The notes under the pieces: model-generated
The model's database searches: none
The model's input: the letters and a program-made list of their open reading frames with translations, nothing else
What the model was told of the DNA's origin: nothing
Shown here: in pieces, positions 1 through 6,931 of the stretch
Position numbering within the stretch: the first letter of the stretch is position 1
Layout: each line of letters begins with the position of its first letter
Program-made: the position numbers and the translations under genes
From: an uncultured Mycoplasmatota bacterium
Lineage (GTDB): Bacteria; Bacillota_I; Bacilli_A; Mycoplasmatales; Mycoplasmoidaceae
Length of the DNA: 8,320 nt
NCBI GenBank assembly: GCA_949527715.1
Contig: CATEWF010000043.1
Coordinates: forward strand, 1 to 8,320
Direction of reading: 5' to 3'

Positions 1-16
1 ACAACGAGAAATAGAT

Positions 17-1807
17 TTATCTTTTTTCAACAAGTAATTTGTCTGATTGAAGAGATTTTTGTAATTCTCTTTCAGCATATGATAATTTCTTAATATTTGT
101 TGGAACAACAATAGTAATATTTTTAATAAAATTGCCAACATTTACTCTTGTTTTAATCCTTGTATTGCCTAAATATTTATATAAATAAATTATTGAAATA
201 ATTGTAATAATTAAACCAGCAGTGCCAGTGTTTAATGGATTGGTTATTACAAATGTTAATGGATTTTGTGTCAAACTAACAGCAATAGAATACATAGTTC
301 CTGATGCTATTGGGAAAACTAGACAAGCTTGCAAGATTGCAATGAAGTTTGCCATTGCCATTTGGTTAGTAGCTTGGAAAATTAATAACCCACCGATTGA
401 TAGCGCAACAGCAGGAATAAATAAGACTTGAATTCTCATGTAGTTAATTGAATCAGCATAAATATCGTGTCCTAGTTGTTGTTCAAAAGGGAACATCTTT
501 ATTAAAGCTTCTCCTAAGAAAGTGGCTAAGCATGTGTAAACAACTATTCCATAGATAAAAGAAAGCAAAGTGGCATATCAATATGTTTTACGAATTCTGG
601 TATAAGAATTTCTTGCATAATTGTATGCTACAAGAGTTCTAACACCATCAGCTATACCAAAAACTGCATAAAAAAACAAACTACCAACTGGTCAAACAAT
701 CCCAGATAATCCTTGTCAATATTGAGGATCTGCATTGGTTTTAGAAGCAACACTGGCCAACATTGTCAAAAAAGAAGAATTTGCAATTGCATTGCTGAAA
801 TTTCTTAAAAAAACTGATAAACCAATAATTACTATCGGACCTAATATTGTAAAAGAAATTGGACTTCCGTTTTTTGGCAATAAATCTTTATATCTCATTC
901 ATGTTTGTTCTTTTTTACCCAAATATCAAATGTATGTTGCATAAACAACAACATTAATACTTCATCCGGTTAATGTGGCAAGACCGCCTCCCATCATTCC
1001 AGCATGACATAATTTAATATAAATATAGTCAAAAATTATGTTCATTACATTACAGAACATTTCTGCAATTGTTATGAATGCCAATTTTCCTTCAGCTCTC
1101 ACCATGAAAGAAAAATAAAGTATAAACACATTAAGGATTGAGCTTCATGACAATATATCTAAAAATTGATGACTCCATTTAATTTGTGTGTCATATGCAA
1201 CATTAAAATATTGATTTACCAAATTGACTTCTTGTTGTTCTAATCCAGCGGTTCCATATTTTATGTGAGGTCTATTACCGGCCATTAATTTAAGAATCGA
1301 GTCATTAATTGAAAAGAAAATTAATGAAGATAATAAACCAATACAAATTGCACAATAAAAAGTAGACTTTCAAATTTGTAATGCTTTTGGTTTATTGTCT
1401 TTTGCAATACATTGACCGTACATACTTCCAGCGCCGATTGCTGCAATATTAGGTACTGCATTAATAACCATCATGATTGGCAAAGTAATGGCTACAGCAC
1501 TTTTAACTATTGTTGCAGTACCAGCAAATGAATAATTGTATCCAGCACCTGTCAATTTTTCCAATATTTTTTTGATTTCTTCAACATCAATACCATAACA
1601 TGGATAAATTGTCTTAGCCATATCATGAATTGGATCTTGTGGAACTAACAAAGAAAGTAAAAGTTGGTCAGCAAAAACATAAATTCCTGACATAAAAGAA
1701 ATCAATAGTCCAGGAATTGCTACTAATAATACAGCCTTAAATAATGGTGTTTCAGCATAAAGTTTATGCGCTTTAAGGCCTTTATTTACAAACCTTTTTT
1801 GTTGCAT
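17..1807 (-). CDS. MATE-family multidrug/cation efflux transporter
   Basis: Predicted integral membrane antiporter of the MATE family (NorM/DinF-like), which exports drugs or metabolites in exchange for Na+ or H+. Read with UGA as Trp, the frame runs unbroken for 596 residues; UGA codons lie at 1370-1372, 716-718 and several other places. The N-terminal segment (ETPLFKAVLLVAIPGLLISF, then FADQLL) is the typical first MATE helix, and residues 110-140 have the conserved small-residue helix leading to GAGSMYGQ. The rest is a series of hydrophobic helices consistent with two six-helix bundles. It is longer than the usual roughly 450 residues: there are hydrophilic insertions at about residues 60-100 and in the loop around residues 165-215, plus a charged tail of about 50 residues. 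Start ATG at 1807 has no Shine-Dalgarno sequence, and a promoter-like -10 lies only about 10 nt upstream, so the mRNA may be leaderless. The PHP gene lies 30 nt upstream on the same strand. Substrate cannot be inferred. Confidence 0.88.
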
Positions 1808-1813
1808 TATTAA

Positions 1814-1837
1814 TATATATTAACACCAAAAATATTT
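1814..1837 (-). promoter_or_regulatory. Promoter-like block upstream of the MATE gene
   Basis: On the minus strand this reads AAATATTTTTGG followed by GTGTTAATATATA. It contains an extended -10 (TG-T-TAATAT, TAATAT at 1822-1817) in the 30-nt gap between the PHP stop and the MATE start. The same 13-mer plus an AAAAATATTTT tract occurs upstream of the small glycyl-radical gene at 5288-5300. Transcription would begin about 2-4 nt before the ATG. No -35 hexamer is evident. The promoter role is inferred from composition, position and the repeat. Confidence 0.45.
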
Positions 1838-2617
1838 TTATTTTATTTTAAGTTTAGAAATTAGATTTTTTTCTAATCCTCATTCTTTTATTAAATTGAC
1901 ACCTTTATCTACCATTTCTTGACTCATAGTATATGGATCATGTGCATCAGCTTCGATAATTACTTTAGCTTTAGATTTTGCTACCATTTTTCAAAACATA
2001 TCTGTAGGATAATCAAAGTCAACTAATTTCATTCTTAAACCATTCAAGTTAAATCCCAAAGGGAAATCATATTTAATTGAAATATCAATCATTTTTTTAG
2101 CTAAATTTATAGCTTTTTCATCTCATTTTAGATAATAACGATAAATAATGTCAGGGTGAGCAACATATGAGAATATTCTAGACTTCGCTGCATCTTCTAA
2201 TTGCTTACCATATTGATCTAAATCAACTCGATTAACATTTCATTCTTTGCAATCACTAGGATTACCCATATTATGATTACCAAGAATCATATAATCAATA
2301 CCTTTCATATGTCTCAATGTATTGTAGTGTTCAAAAGCTGATTCATCATATTCAGCTTCTAGACCACACAAAACTGTTATTTGATTTTTGTATTTTCTTT
2401 TATAAAAAGACACTTCTTGAATGTAATCTTCAATATTATTCAAATTTAGTCTAAATTTACGGTGAATTTTAACAGGAGCATGCTCACTTATACCTATTGT
2501 TTTTCACCCATTCTTAATAGCATTCAAGATGACCTCTTGAACAGTATTAACTGCGTGATAGCAATAAATTGTATGAGTATGATAATTGTGTTCAAATCTA
2601 AATTCTTTTTTGCTCAT
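1838..2617 (-). CDS. PHP-domain phosphoesterase (histidinol-phosphatase-like)
   Basis: A 259-residue protein of the PHP superfamily, the metal-dependent phosphoesterases that include HisK-type histidinol phosphatase. The metal-ligand motifs appear in order: HTH at residues 13-15, SEH ending at H46, GLEAE with E87, LGNH with H115, VAHPD with H154, and EADAHD with D224 and H226. This is a full set, so an active metal centre is likely, and the length fits single-domain PHP phosphatases. UGA is read as Trp at 2240-2242 and other sites. Mollicutes of this kind generally do not make histidine, and no his gene is visible, so the real substrate is probably another phosphoester; that is inference. ATG at 2617 lacks a Shine-Dalgarno sequence. 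A TATAAT lies on the minus strand at 2637-2632, inside a perfect palindrome, which would give a very short leader. It may be co-transcribed with the MATE gene 30 nt downstream. Confidence 0.88.
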
Positions 2618-2629
2618 AAATAACTATAT

Positions 2630-2650
2630 GAATTATAAGTTTTATAATTC
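2630..2650. repeat. Perfect 21-bp inverted repeat in a divergent promoter region
   Basis: GAATTATAA, GTT, TTATAATTC: 9-bp arms with a 3-nt centre. It lies 13 nt upstream of the PHP gene start, and its left arm contains that gene's candidate -10 on the minus strand (ATTATA at 2632-2637). It could be an operator, or an accident of AT-rich sequence. No transcription regulator gene is visible nearby. Confidence 0.4.
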
Positions 2651-2683
2651 AACTCTATTAAAGAAATTAACTAATTATAAATA

Positions 2684-2689
2684 TATAAT
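2684..2689 (+). promoter_or_regulatory. Candidate -10 box for the lemA pair
   Basis: A perfect TATAAT lies 38 nt upstream of the lemA start, in the divergent intergenic region. The position where a -35 would lie (about 2661-2666) is not a recognisable TTGACA, which is common in mycoplasmas. The predicted transcript would begin near 2696 and carry a leader of about 30 nt including the ribosome-binding site. Confidence 0.5.
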
Positions 2690-2715
2690 AAGTACAAATA
2701 CACAAAGATAAATTT

Positions 2716-2723
2716 AAAGGTGG
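2716..2723 (+). promoter_or_regulatory. Ribosome-binding site of lemA
   Basis: AAAGGTGG lies 4 nt before the ATG at 2728 and supports that start. It is one of only two clear Shine-Dalgarno sequences in the window; the other precedes the small glycyl-radical gene. Confidence 0.7.
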
Positions 2724-2727
2724 AAAT

Positions 2728-3372
2728 ATGTTAATTGATACAAGAGAACAATCATCAGATGGCGTTAATGGATTTAATCCAAACGTTCAAAATGTTGTAA
2801 TAAACGCAAAAGCAACAGGTGGTGATAAGTTTGGATTTGTTTTACTATGTATTATTACACTAGGTATGTTCGCAATTTTTTTAATTACAAAGAAAAATTA
2901 TTTTAATAGAACACAAATCAAGATTAACGAAAGAGCAAGTGGTATTCAAGTACAATTAGCTCAAAGACGTGATACTTTAGTTAAGTTGGTTGATGCAACT
3001 AAATCATCAATGGATTTTGAAAAAAGTTTACTAACTGATATTACTAAATTAAGAAGTCAAAAAATTACTCCTGAAAATTTAACGGAAGTAAATAACAAGA
3101 TTGAAGATTCTTTTGGAAGGTTACTAGCTACATTTGAACAATATCCAAAATTAAGTTCAACAGAAACAATTAAACAATTAATGAATAGTGCTGAATATTT
3201 AGAGCAAGAATTAGCAGCCAGTCGTAGACTATACAATGCTGTTGTCTCTGAGTTTAACCAAGAGCTTTTCCAGTTTCCTGGCCGTATTCCTGCAACTAGT
3301 CTTAAACTTCATACTTTACCTATGTTTAATGCTTCTGCTGAACAACAAAAAGACGTAAGTCTTAAAATGTAA
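2728..3372 (+). CDS. lemA: LemA family membrane protein
   Basis: A 214-residue protein with one membrane span at about residues 35-53, followed by a LemA-type helical domain. The recognisable LemA signature begins with YFNRTQIKINERASGIQVQL (residues 58-77) and continues through QRRDTLVKLVDATKS, then predicted long helices and LxxAEYLEQELAASRRLYN with FPGRI near residues 185-190. LemA proteins have a short N-terminal tail and a helical domain on one face of the membrane; their cellular role is not settled. The gene has a good Shine-Dalgarno sequence and a TATAAT upstream. The next gene starts 10 nt downstream and is also a coiled-coil membrane protein, so the two probably form an operon and may work together. 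No UGA codons are used. Identification is confident; function is not. Confidence 0.85.
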   Translation: MLIDTREQSSDGVNGFNPNVQNVVINAKATGGDKFGFVLLCIITLGMFAIFLITKKNYFNRTQIKINERASGIQVQLAQRRDTLVKLVDATKSSMDFEKSLLTDITKLRSQKITPENLTEVNNKIEDSFGRLLATFEQYPKLSSTETIKQLMNSAEYLEQELAASRRLYNAVVSEFNQELFQFPGRIPATSLKLHTLPMFNASAEQQKDVSLKM

Positions 3373-3382
3373 TTAGCTTTAT

Positions 3383-5014
3383 ATGTCTGCTAATATTCCC
3401 GTATGTTCTAAATTGGAAAATTTAGACAATATCACTAATAATCTTCAAAAAGTTTATAGTGAATACTTTAATAGTGTTGTTTCTCAATTAAAAATCGATA
3501 AAAACAAAAATAAAGAATTAGCAGATAACTACTATGATTTAAAATCAAAAATCAATAAACTAGACAAGTCTATTCGTGCAAAAAAAATATGACGATGATT
3601 CCTTATTATCTTTTTGATTTTTCCTTTCGTCTTGCTTACAAAACAAATCAACCAGCAAAATGAAACATTAGCAGATTTAACAAGAGAATTTAATAGATAT
3701 AAATCTCTTTTAGATACGCAATTAAAAGAATTCTATGGATATTTTTCGTCAAAAAGAATTTATGATAATGTCTTAAATAAGTGTTGCGAAGATTATCATT
3801 TTGAAAAAAATATTCTGGTGGAAGACAATGCTATTTGAGATGATTTAACAGAAGATTTTCCAATTAATCACGAAAGATCAGTAGTTAATTTAATTACTGG
3901 AAAAATGTTTAATCATCCTTTTTTGCTATTTGAAAGAAAAGTGCAAACATGAATTGATGTACCATATTCAGCATCAGCAAGTATTAGTTATCGTGATTCT
4001 AATGGTCATTGATGTACAGAAATTGTAACTGCCACCATATTGTGACCTTTTCCAGTTTATAGCTCTAATAATTTTTTTGCATTTAAATCTAACATTACCC
4101 CAAAATTAGAATTTGAAAACAATGGTAGATTAAAAAACACAAAGAAAATTAAAAAATTTTATAAAGGTTCAGATTCTTCACATATGGATAATGAACAGTT
4201 TGATGTTTTATTTCCGTGTGAAAGAAATGATGAAGTCCAATTTAGATTATTATTTACTGTACTAACACAAGAAAATTTTGTTAATTTAATAAATAATTCA
4301 GATTACTTCAAAATGTTTAAAAACGGATTATACACATGTGTATATTATCCAAATGCTTCTCATAGAAGTGGTAAAAAACCCGATGTTGAGATGATAGGAC
4401 CAGCAAAAAATATTGATTTTAATTTTGAACATATTGGTTCGAGAGATTCATATGATTTAGAAATATTTAAGCAAGCAAAAATCGATCAAATAAACAATTT
4501 CTTAACTGATTTCATGATGATGCAGATGCCATTTGCTAATATGCCTGCACTTATTAGAGAACAGTATATCGAAAAAACTAAGTCATCTCTAAAAAGAAAT
4601 TCATGTTTCCAAGATATGGTTTATGCTAATAAAGCATTTGCTTCCTATTCAGCTAATAAAAACAAATACCGAATGGATGTTATTTTAAATACCAAATTAA
4701 TATCTAGTGCTAAACTAAGAAATAATAATATCTTTATTAGCGAAGTAACAGTAAATTATTTTGTCCCTGTACCCAAAGTAATTCCTAAATTGGCAGTTGG
4801 TGTTCACGGAAGCAAAACTGTTTATATTACAGTTCAAGATTTTATCCCACATAAAGACAAATTATTTTTATTACAAATTGATAATCTTAATGATACATAT
4901 GATAAAGTTTATGAAGATTCTGGTATATTATGTTATGGTAAATATTACAAGTTATTTGAAAAAAATCCAGATCAAGAGATAATTAAGAAAGAATTTGAGA
5001 AATTTAGACAATAA
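3383..5014 (+). CDS. Single-span membrane protein of unknown function, partner of LemA
   Basis: With UGA as Trp, this frame is open for 543 residues; UGA codons include 3590-3592, 3596-3598, 3836-3838 and four more up to about 4050. Residues 1-68 are charged and helical, a likely coiled coil. One hydrophobic segment follows at about residues 70-86 (WRWFLIIFLIFPFVLL), then a second helical charged stretch to about residue 125, then a large mixed domain of about 400 residues with no motif I recognise. The C-terminus is lysine- and glutamate-rich. A two-gene unit of LemA plus a large membrane protein (the DUF3137 type) is seen in other bacteria, and this could be a divergent version; I cannot confirm that from sequence alone. 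ATG at 3383 has no clear Shine-Dalgarno sequence and probably depends on coupling to lemA 10 nt upstream. The stop codon touches the terminator hairpin. Confidence 0.8.
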
Positions 5015-5040
5015 AAAAGTTGGGGGACTCCCAACTTTTT
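5014..5040. terminator. Bidirectional rho-independent terminator
   Basis: AAAAAGTTGGG (5014-5024), loop GGACT, CCCAACTTTTT (5030-5040): a perfect 11-bp stem with a 5-nt loop. The arms give a U-run on either strand. On plus it ends the lemA operon, beginning at the last base of that operon's stop codon. On minus it lies 16 nt past the stop of the small glycyl-radical gene, so it can serve both convergent units. Confidence 0.9.
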
Positions 5041-5056
5041 ATTATTACCAAATTTA

Positions 5057-5254
5057 TTATTTGTAAATTTTATCGTGTGTGTCTGTGTTGTGACTTACAC
5101 GTGAAGCTCTTTCTTCACATTTTCCAGGACCAAATCTTTCATCTAAAGATAGGTAACCTGTAATACGACTTACAGATTGAATGTCTCTACTACCACATAC
5201 CGGACATACTGTATCAGATGGACTTAAATAAGTTACTTCATTAACTTTTTTCAT
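5057..5254 (-). CDS. nrdD: Stand-alone glycyl-radical/zinc C-terminal domain of anaerobic RNR (NrdD C-piece)
   Basis: A 65-residue protein equivalent to only the extreme C-terminus of class III ribonucleotide reductase NrdD. CPVCGS (C17, C20) matches the second cysteine pair of the NrdD zinc ribbon. SRITGYLSLDERFGPGK (residues 29-45) matches the glycyl-radical loop, with G33 in R-x-T-G-Y-L as the radical site, followed by the usual RVSHN-type end. In normal NrdD this is fused to the catalytic barrel; here the barrel gene lies elsewhere and ends before this region. ATG at 5254 is chosen because AGGAG (5267-5263 on the minus strand) is 8 nt upstream; a TTG at 5260 would be only 2 nt from it. 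The gene has its own promoter-like block at 5288-5300 and a terminator downstream, so it looks expressed rather than a relic. Expected partners are the large NrdD piece and NrdG. There is an additional cysteine, C46. Confidence 0.85.
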   Translation of the reverse strand: MKKVNEVTYLSPSDTVCPVCGSRDIQSVSRITGYLSLDERFGPGKCEERASRVSHNTDTHDKIYK

Positions 5255-5262
5255 TTGCAATT

Positions 5263-5267
5263 CTCCT
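5263..5267 (-). promoter_or_regulatory. Strong Shine-Dalgarno for the NrdD C-piece
   Basis: The minus strand reads TAGGAGAATTGCAA then ATG. The AGGAG is 8 nt from the ATG at 5254 and settles the start. Most genes in this window lack such a site, so this small gene appears set up for efficient independent translation. Confidence 0.75.
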
Positions 5268-5287
5268 ATTTTTTAAACTTAATATAT

Positions 5288-5312
5288 TATATATTAACAC
5301 AAAATATTTTTT
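5288..5312 (-). promoter_or_regulatory. Promoter-like block upstream of the NrdD C-piece
   Basis: The minus strand reads AAAAAATATTTT then GTGTTAATATATA, with extended -10 TG-T-TAATAT (TAATAT at 5296-5291). The 13-mer GTGTTAATATATA is identical to the one before the MATE gene (1826-1814), and the A/T tract upstream is nearly so. It predicts a start near 5284 and a leader of about 30 nt. An imperfect ACAC...GTGT inverted repeat of 22 bp (ends at about 5297 and 5318) overlaps it and might bind a regulator. It does not match the NrdR box well. Confidence 0.45.
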
Positions 5313-5324
5313 GCGTGTGAATAG

Positions 5325-5528
5325 TGCTCAATATTTTTGATTAACCTAGTTTTAACGTTTTTATTAAACGTGTTGGTTAATCATTTATTAATAGTATCTG
5401 ATGATTAATAATGTTAAATGTTGTTGTTTGTTAGTAATTTCTATAAATAATTCTAGATTTTTTAGGTTCTGGTTTAAATATTAAACACATTAAATCACAA
5501 TATGATTTTTTTCTAATAATATTGAGCA
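5325..5528. repeat. 204-bp segment bounded by 11-bp inverted repeats
   Basis: TGCTCAATATT (5325-5335) and its exact reverse complement AATATTGAGCA (5518-5528) bracket a gene-free stretch between the divergent NrdD C-piece and the nuclease gene. Inside are a hairpin at 5338-5383, the palindrome GTTTAA-ATA-TTAAAC (5472-5486) and AAATCA-CAATA-TGATTT (5492-5508). Just outside are GCATTAT-AA-ATAATGC (5530-5545) and CATCTAT...ATAGATG (5545-5579). No ORF is supported. It could be a small non-autonomous mobile element, a structured RNA leader, or operator sites. I see no convincing target-site duplication. Confidence 0.35.
5338..5383. repeat. Compound stem-loop
   Basis: Outer arms TGATTAACC (5338-5346) and GGTTAATCA (5375-5383) pair perfectly over 9 bp. 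Inner arms ACGTTT (5355-5360) and AAACGT (5366-5371) enclose the loop TTATT. The internal loop is asymmetric (8 nt left, 3 nt right). There is no U-run, so it is not a typical terminator. A further TGATTAA occurs at about 5402-5408. Confidence 0.5.
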
Positions 5529-5548
5529 AGCATTATAAATAATGCATC

Positions 5549-5554
5549 TATAAT
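5549..5554 (+). promoter_or_regulatory. Possible -10 box for the GIY-YIG gene
   Basis: TATAAT lies 70 nt upstream of the nuclease ATG. It overlaps the left arm of the CATCTAT/ATAGATG hairpin (5545-5579). A TTGAGC at 5522-5527 is too far (21 nt) for a good -35. Weak support. Confidence 0.3.
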
Positions 5555-5624
5555 AAAAATATTAAGTATTTAATAGATGTGTCTTTAAATCGTTAGTTTG
5601 AAAAATTAAAGATAAAAAATAATT

Positions 5625-6164
5625 ATGGCTTTGTCTGGTATATTTGTTTTCCTTTTAATAGTAATAATAGTATTAATAATTTTAAAAGCAAAGAAAAAAT
5701 CTAAACACAAAGAAAATATTAATCAAAAACTATCGAGAGATAATCAAATTTTTAAAAAGAAATATGGATCATATACTAAATTAGAAAGAAAATCTATAAA
5801 ACTAAATAAAGAAAGATTTTTAGAATATTATGGTAAATATTATTGTAAAAGATGAAATATTAAAGGAATTTATATTCATCATAATTTAAATAACAATAAA
5901 TACTATGTTGGACAATCAAATAAATTATATAGTAGAGTTCATCAAGAAATAATTGGTGAAGCAACTAATAAAGGTTGTATTAAGCTTTATAAAGATTATA
6001 AAAAGGGTGATAGTTTTGAAATTACTTTAATTCCATGAAGAGAAGGAATGCCGGATTTAGACACAATGGAAAGAGTTTATATACGAATTCATGAATCTGC
6101 TTATAAAGGATATAACAGAACAAGAGGAAGAAATCCATATACAAAAGAAGAAATGTATATTTAA
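5625..6164 (+). CDS. Membrane-anchored GIY-YIG nuclease family protein
   Basis: A 179-residue protein with UGA-Trp codons at residue 77 (5853-5855) and residue 138. Residues 4-20 form one hydrophobic helix, followed by a very basic linker (KAKKKSKHK), so the N-terminus is probably anchored with the rest in the cytosol. Residues 80-166 are a GIY-YIG domain: GIY at 81-83, YYVG at 93-96, the catalytic-type arginine R104 in LYSRVHQE, E149 in MERVYI as the metal-binding acid, and N164 in GYNRTRG. All hallmark residues are present, so DNA cleavage activity is plausible. It lies opposite in strand to the nrd genes, between nrdG and the NrdD C-piece, and looks more AT-rich than nrdD. There is no good Shine-Dalgarno sequence before the ATG. 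Homing nucleases of this fold sit in phage RNR genes, but the membrane anchor is not typical of those, so a repair, defence or DNA-uptake role is equally possible. Confidence 0.82.
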
Positions 6165-6418
6165 CTTTTATAATCTATTTATATAGCGTGTCATGAAGTT
6201 GGTTTGTAGTTTTGTTCCATAGGGGTTTTCCTATAAAAGCTTCCAAGATAAAAATCAATATTTTGATATTGAATAAAAAACCTATAAGGTAAATTACCAA
6301 AATTGCAACAATCCGGAAATGAGAACATCTTTATTAGTAAACACAATATAAAATAATGCTTTCTAAACTAAAAAGGAATGTGTTGGTAGTTTTTGCAATT
6401 TTAATCAGATTAAATTCC
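6165..6418. other. Non-coding gap between nuclease and nrdG with several inverted repeats
   Basis: This is the convergent gap. It contains TCAATAT-TTTG-ATATTGA (6255-6272), which on the minus strand is followed by TTTTTATC and may be a weak terminator for nrdG. TTTAATC-A-GATTAAA (6400-6414) lies directly after the nrdG stop. AAAATTGCAA (6299-6308) pairs perfectly with TTGCAATTTT (6393-6402). A minus-strand ATG frame at 6328-6179, read with one UGA as Trp, gives 49 residues with no recognisable family and no Shine-Dalgarno sequence, so I do not call it a gene. Confidence 0.4.
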
Positions 6419-6928
6419 TTAAAAATCCAATGTTACTATTGAATTAGTTTCTAAGCTTTTTTGTACATCAATAATTCTTTGGTTTGATGAACCTCTAAAT
6501 TTCAAATGATCAATGTGTAGTTCTTGAACAAACTGACCATCTACTATAACATTTATATTGTGTAACATAGTATCTATGTTTTTATCTGTTTTAGCTAATT
6601 CTAATAACTCTTCAAATTTATATCCAGTATAACTTCAAATATTAAATCCCATTTGACGAATCTTAATGGCCATATAAGCAAATTTATCCGCTTGTTGAAA
6701 TGGATCACCACCACTAAATGTAACACCATCTAAGTATGTTTCTAATGAAAGTTTTTCAAGTAATTCATCCATATCAAATAACTGACCGCCTTCAAATGGT
6801 CATGTTTCTTGATTAAAACAATTTTTACAGTGGTGAGTGCATCCTTGAGAAAAATACACTTTTCTCATTCCTTGTCCGTTTACTAAACTTTGAGGTGCAA
6901 TTCCTGCAAGTCTAATTTGTTTATCCAT
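6419..6928 (-). CDS. nrdG: Anaerobic ribonucleotide reductase activating protein (radical SAM)
   Basis: A 169-residue, full-length NrdG. It is a radical-SAM iron-sulfur enzyme that cleaves S-adenosylmethionine and abstracts hydrogen from the glycyl-radical glycine of NrdD, activating class III ribonucleotide reductase. The cluster motif CTHHCKNC (C30, C34, C37) is the CxxxCxxC of the family. FSGGDPF at residues 71-77 is the SAM-binding GGE/GGD-type motif, NVIVDGQFV lies near 126-134, and FRGSSNQRIIDVQKSL near 144-159 is the typical NrdG end. UGA encodes Trp43 and Trp98. The start lies 3 nt after the nrdD stop (TAA TTT ATG) with no Shine-Dalgarno sequence, so translation is probably coupled. 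Its glycine substrate is not in the adjacent nrdD product but in the separate 65-residue protein about 1.2 kb downstream. Confidence 0.95.
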
Positions 6929-6931
6929 AAA

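Noticed and set aside
222..944. Two plus-strand 69-residue ORFs (222-431 and 735-944)
   Set aside because: Both lie antisense within the continuous MATE reading frame and show no start signal or family features.
17..1807. MATE gene as a pseudogene broken by stops
   Set aside because: All internal stops in frame are UGA and the segments at 17-568, 716-898 and 1370-1807 share one frame, so it is intact under code 4.
4797..4982. 61-residue plus-strand ORF
   Set aside because: Out-of-frame shadow inside the 543-residue membrane protein gene.
5288..5320. NrdR operator before the glycyl-radical gene
   Set aside because: The ACAC...GTGT arms are present but spacing and centre do not fit the 16-bp NrdR box, and only one copy is seen.
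5625..6164. Group I intron or intein interrupting nrdD
   Set aside because: The nuclease gene is not inside the nrdD frame, nrdG lies between, and I could not identify a group I core or intein splice motifs.
6181..6418. CRISPR repeat or tracrRNA-like element (GTTGGT...GTAGTTTT seen twice)
   Set aside because: The two similar stretches (about 6198 and 6383) are imperfect and only two, with no regular spacing and no cas genes.
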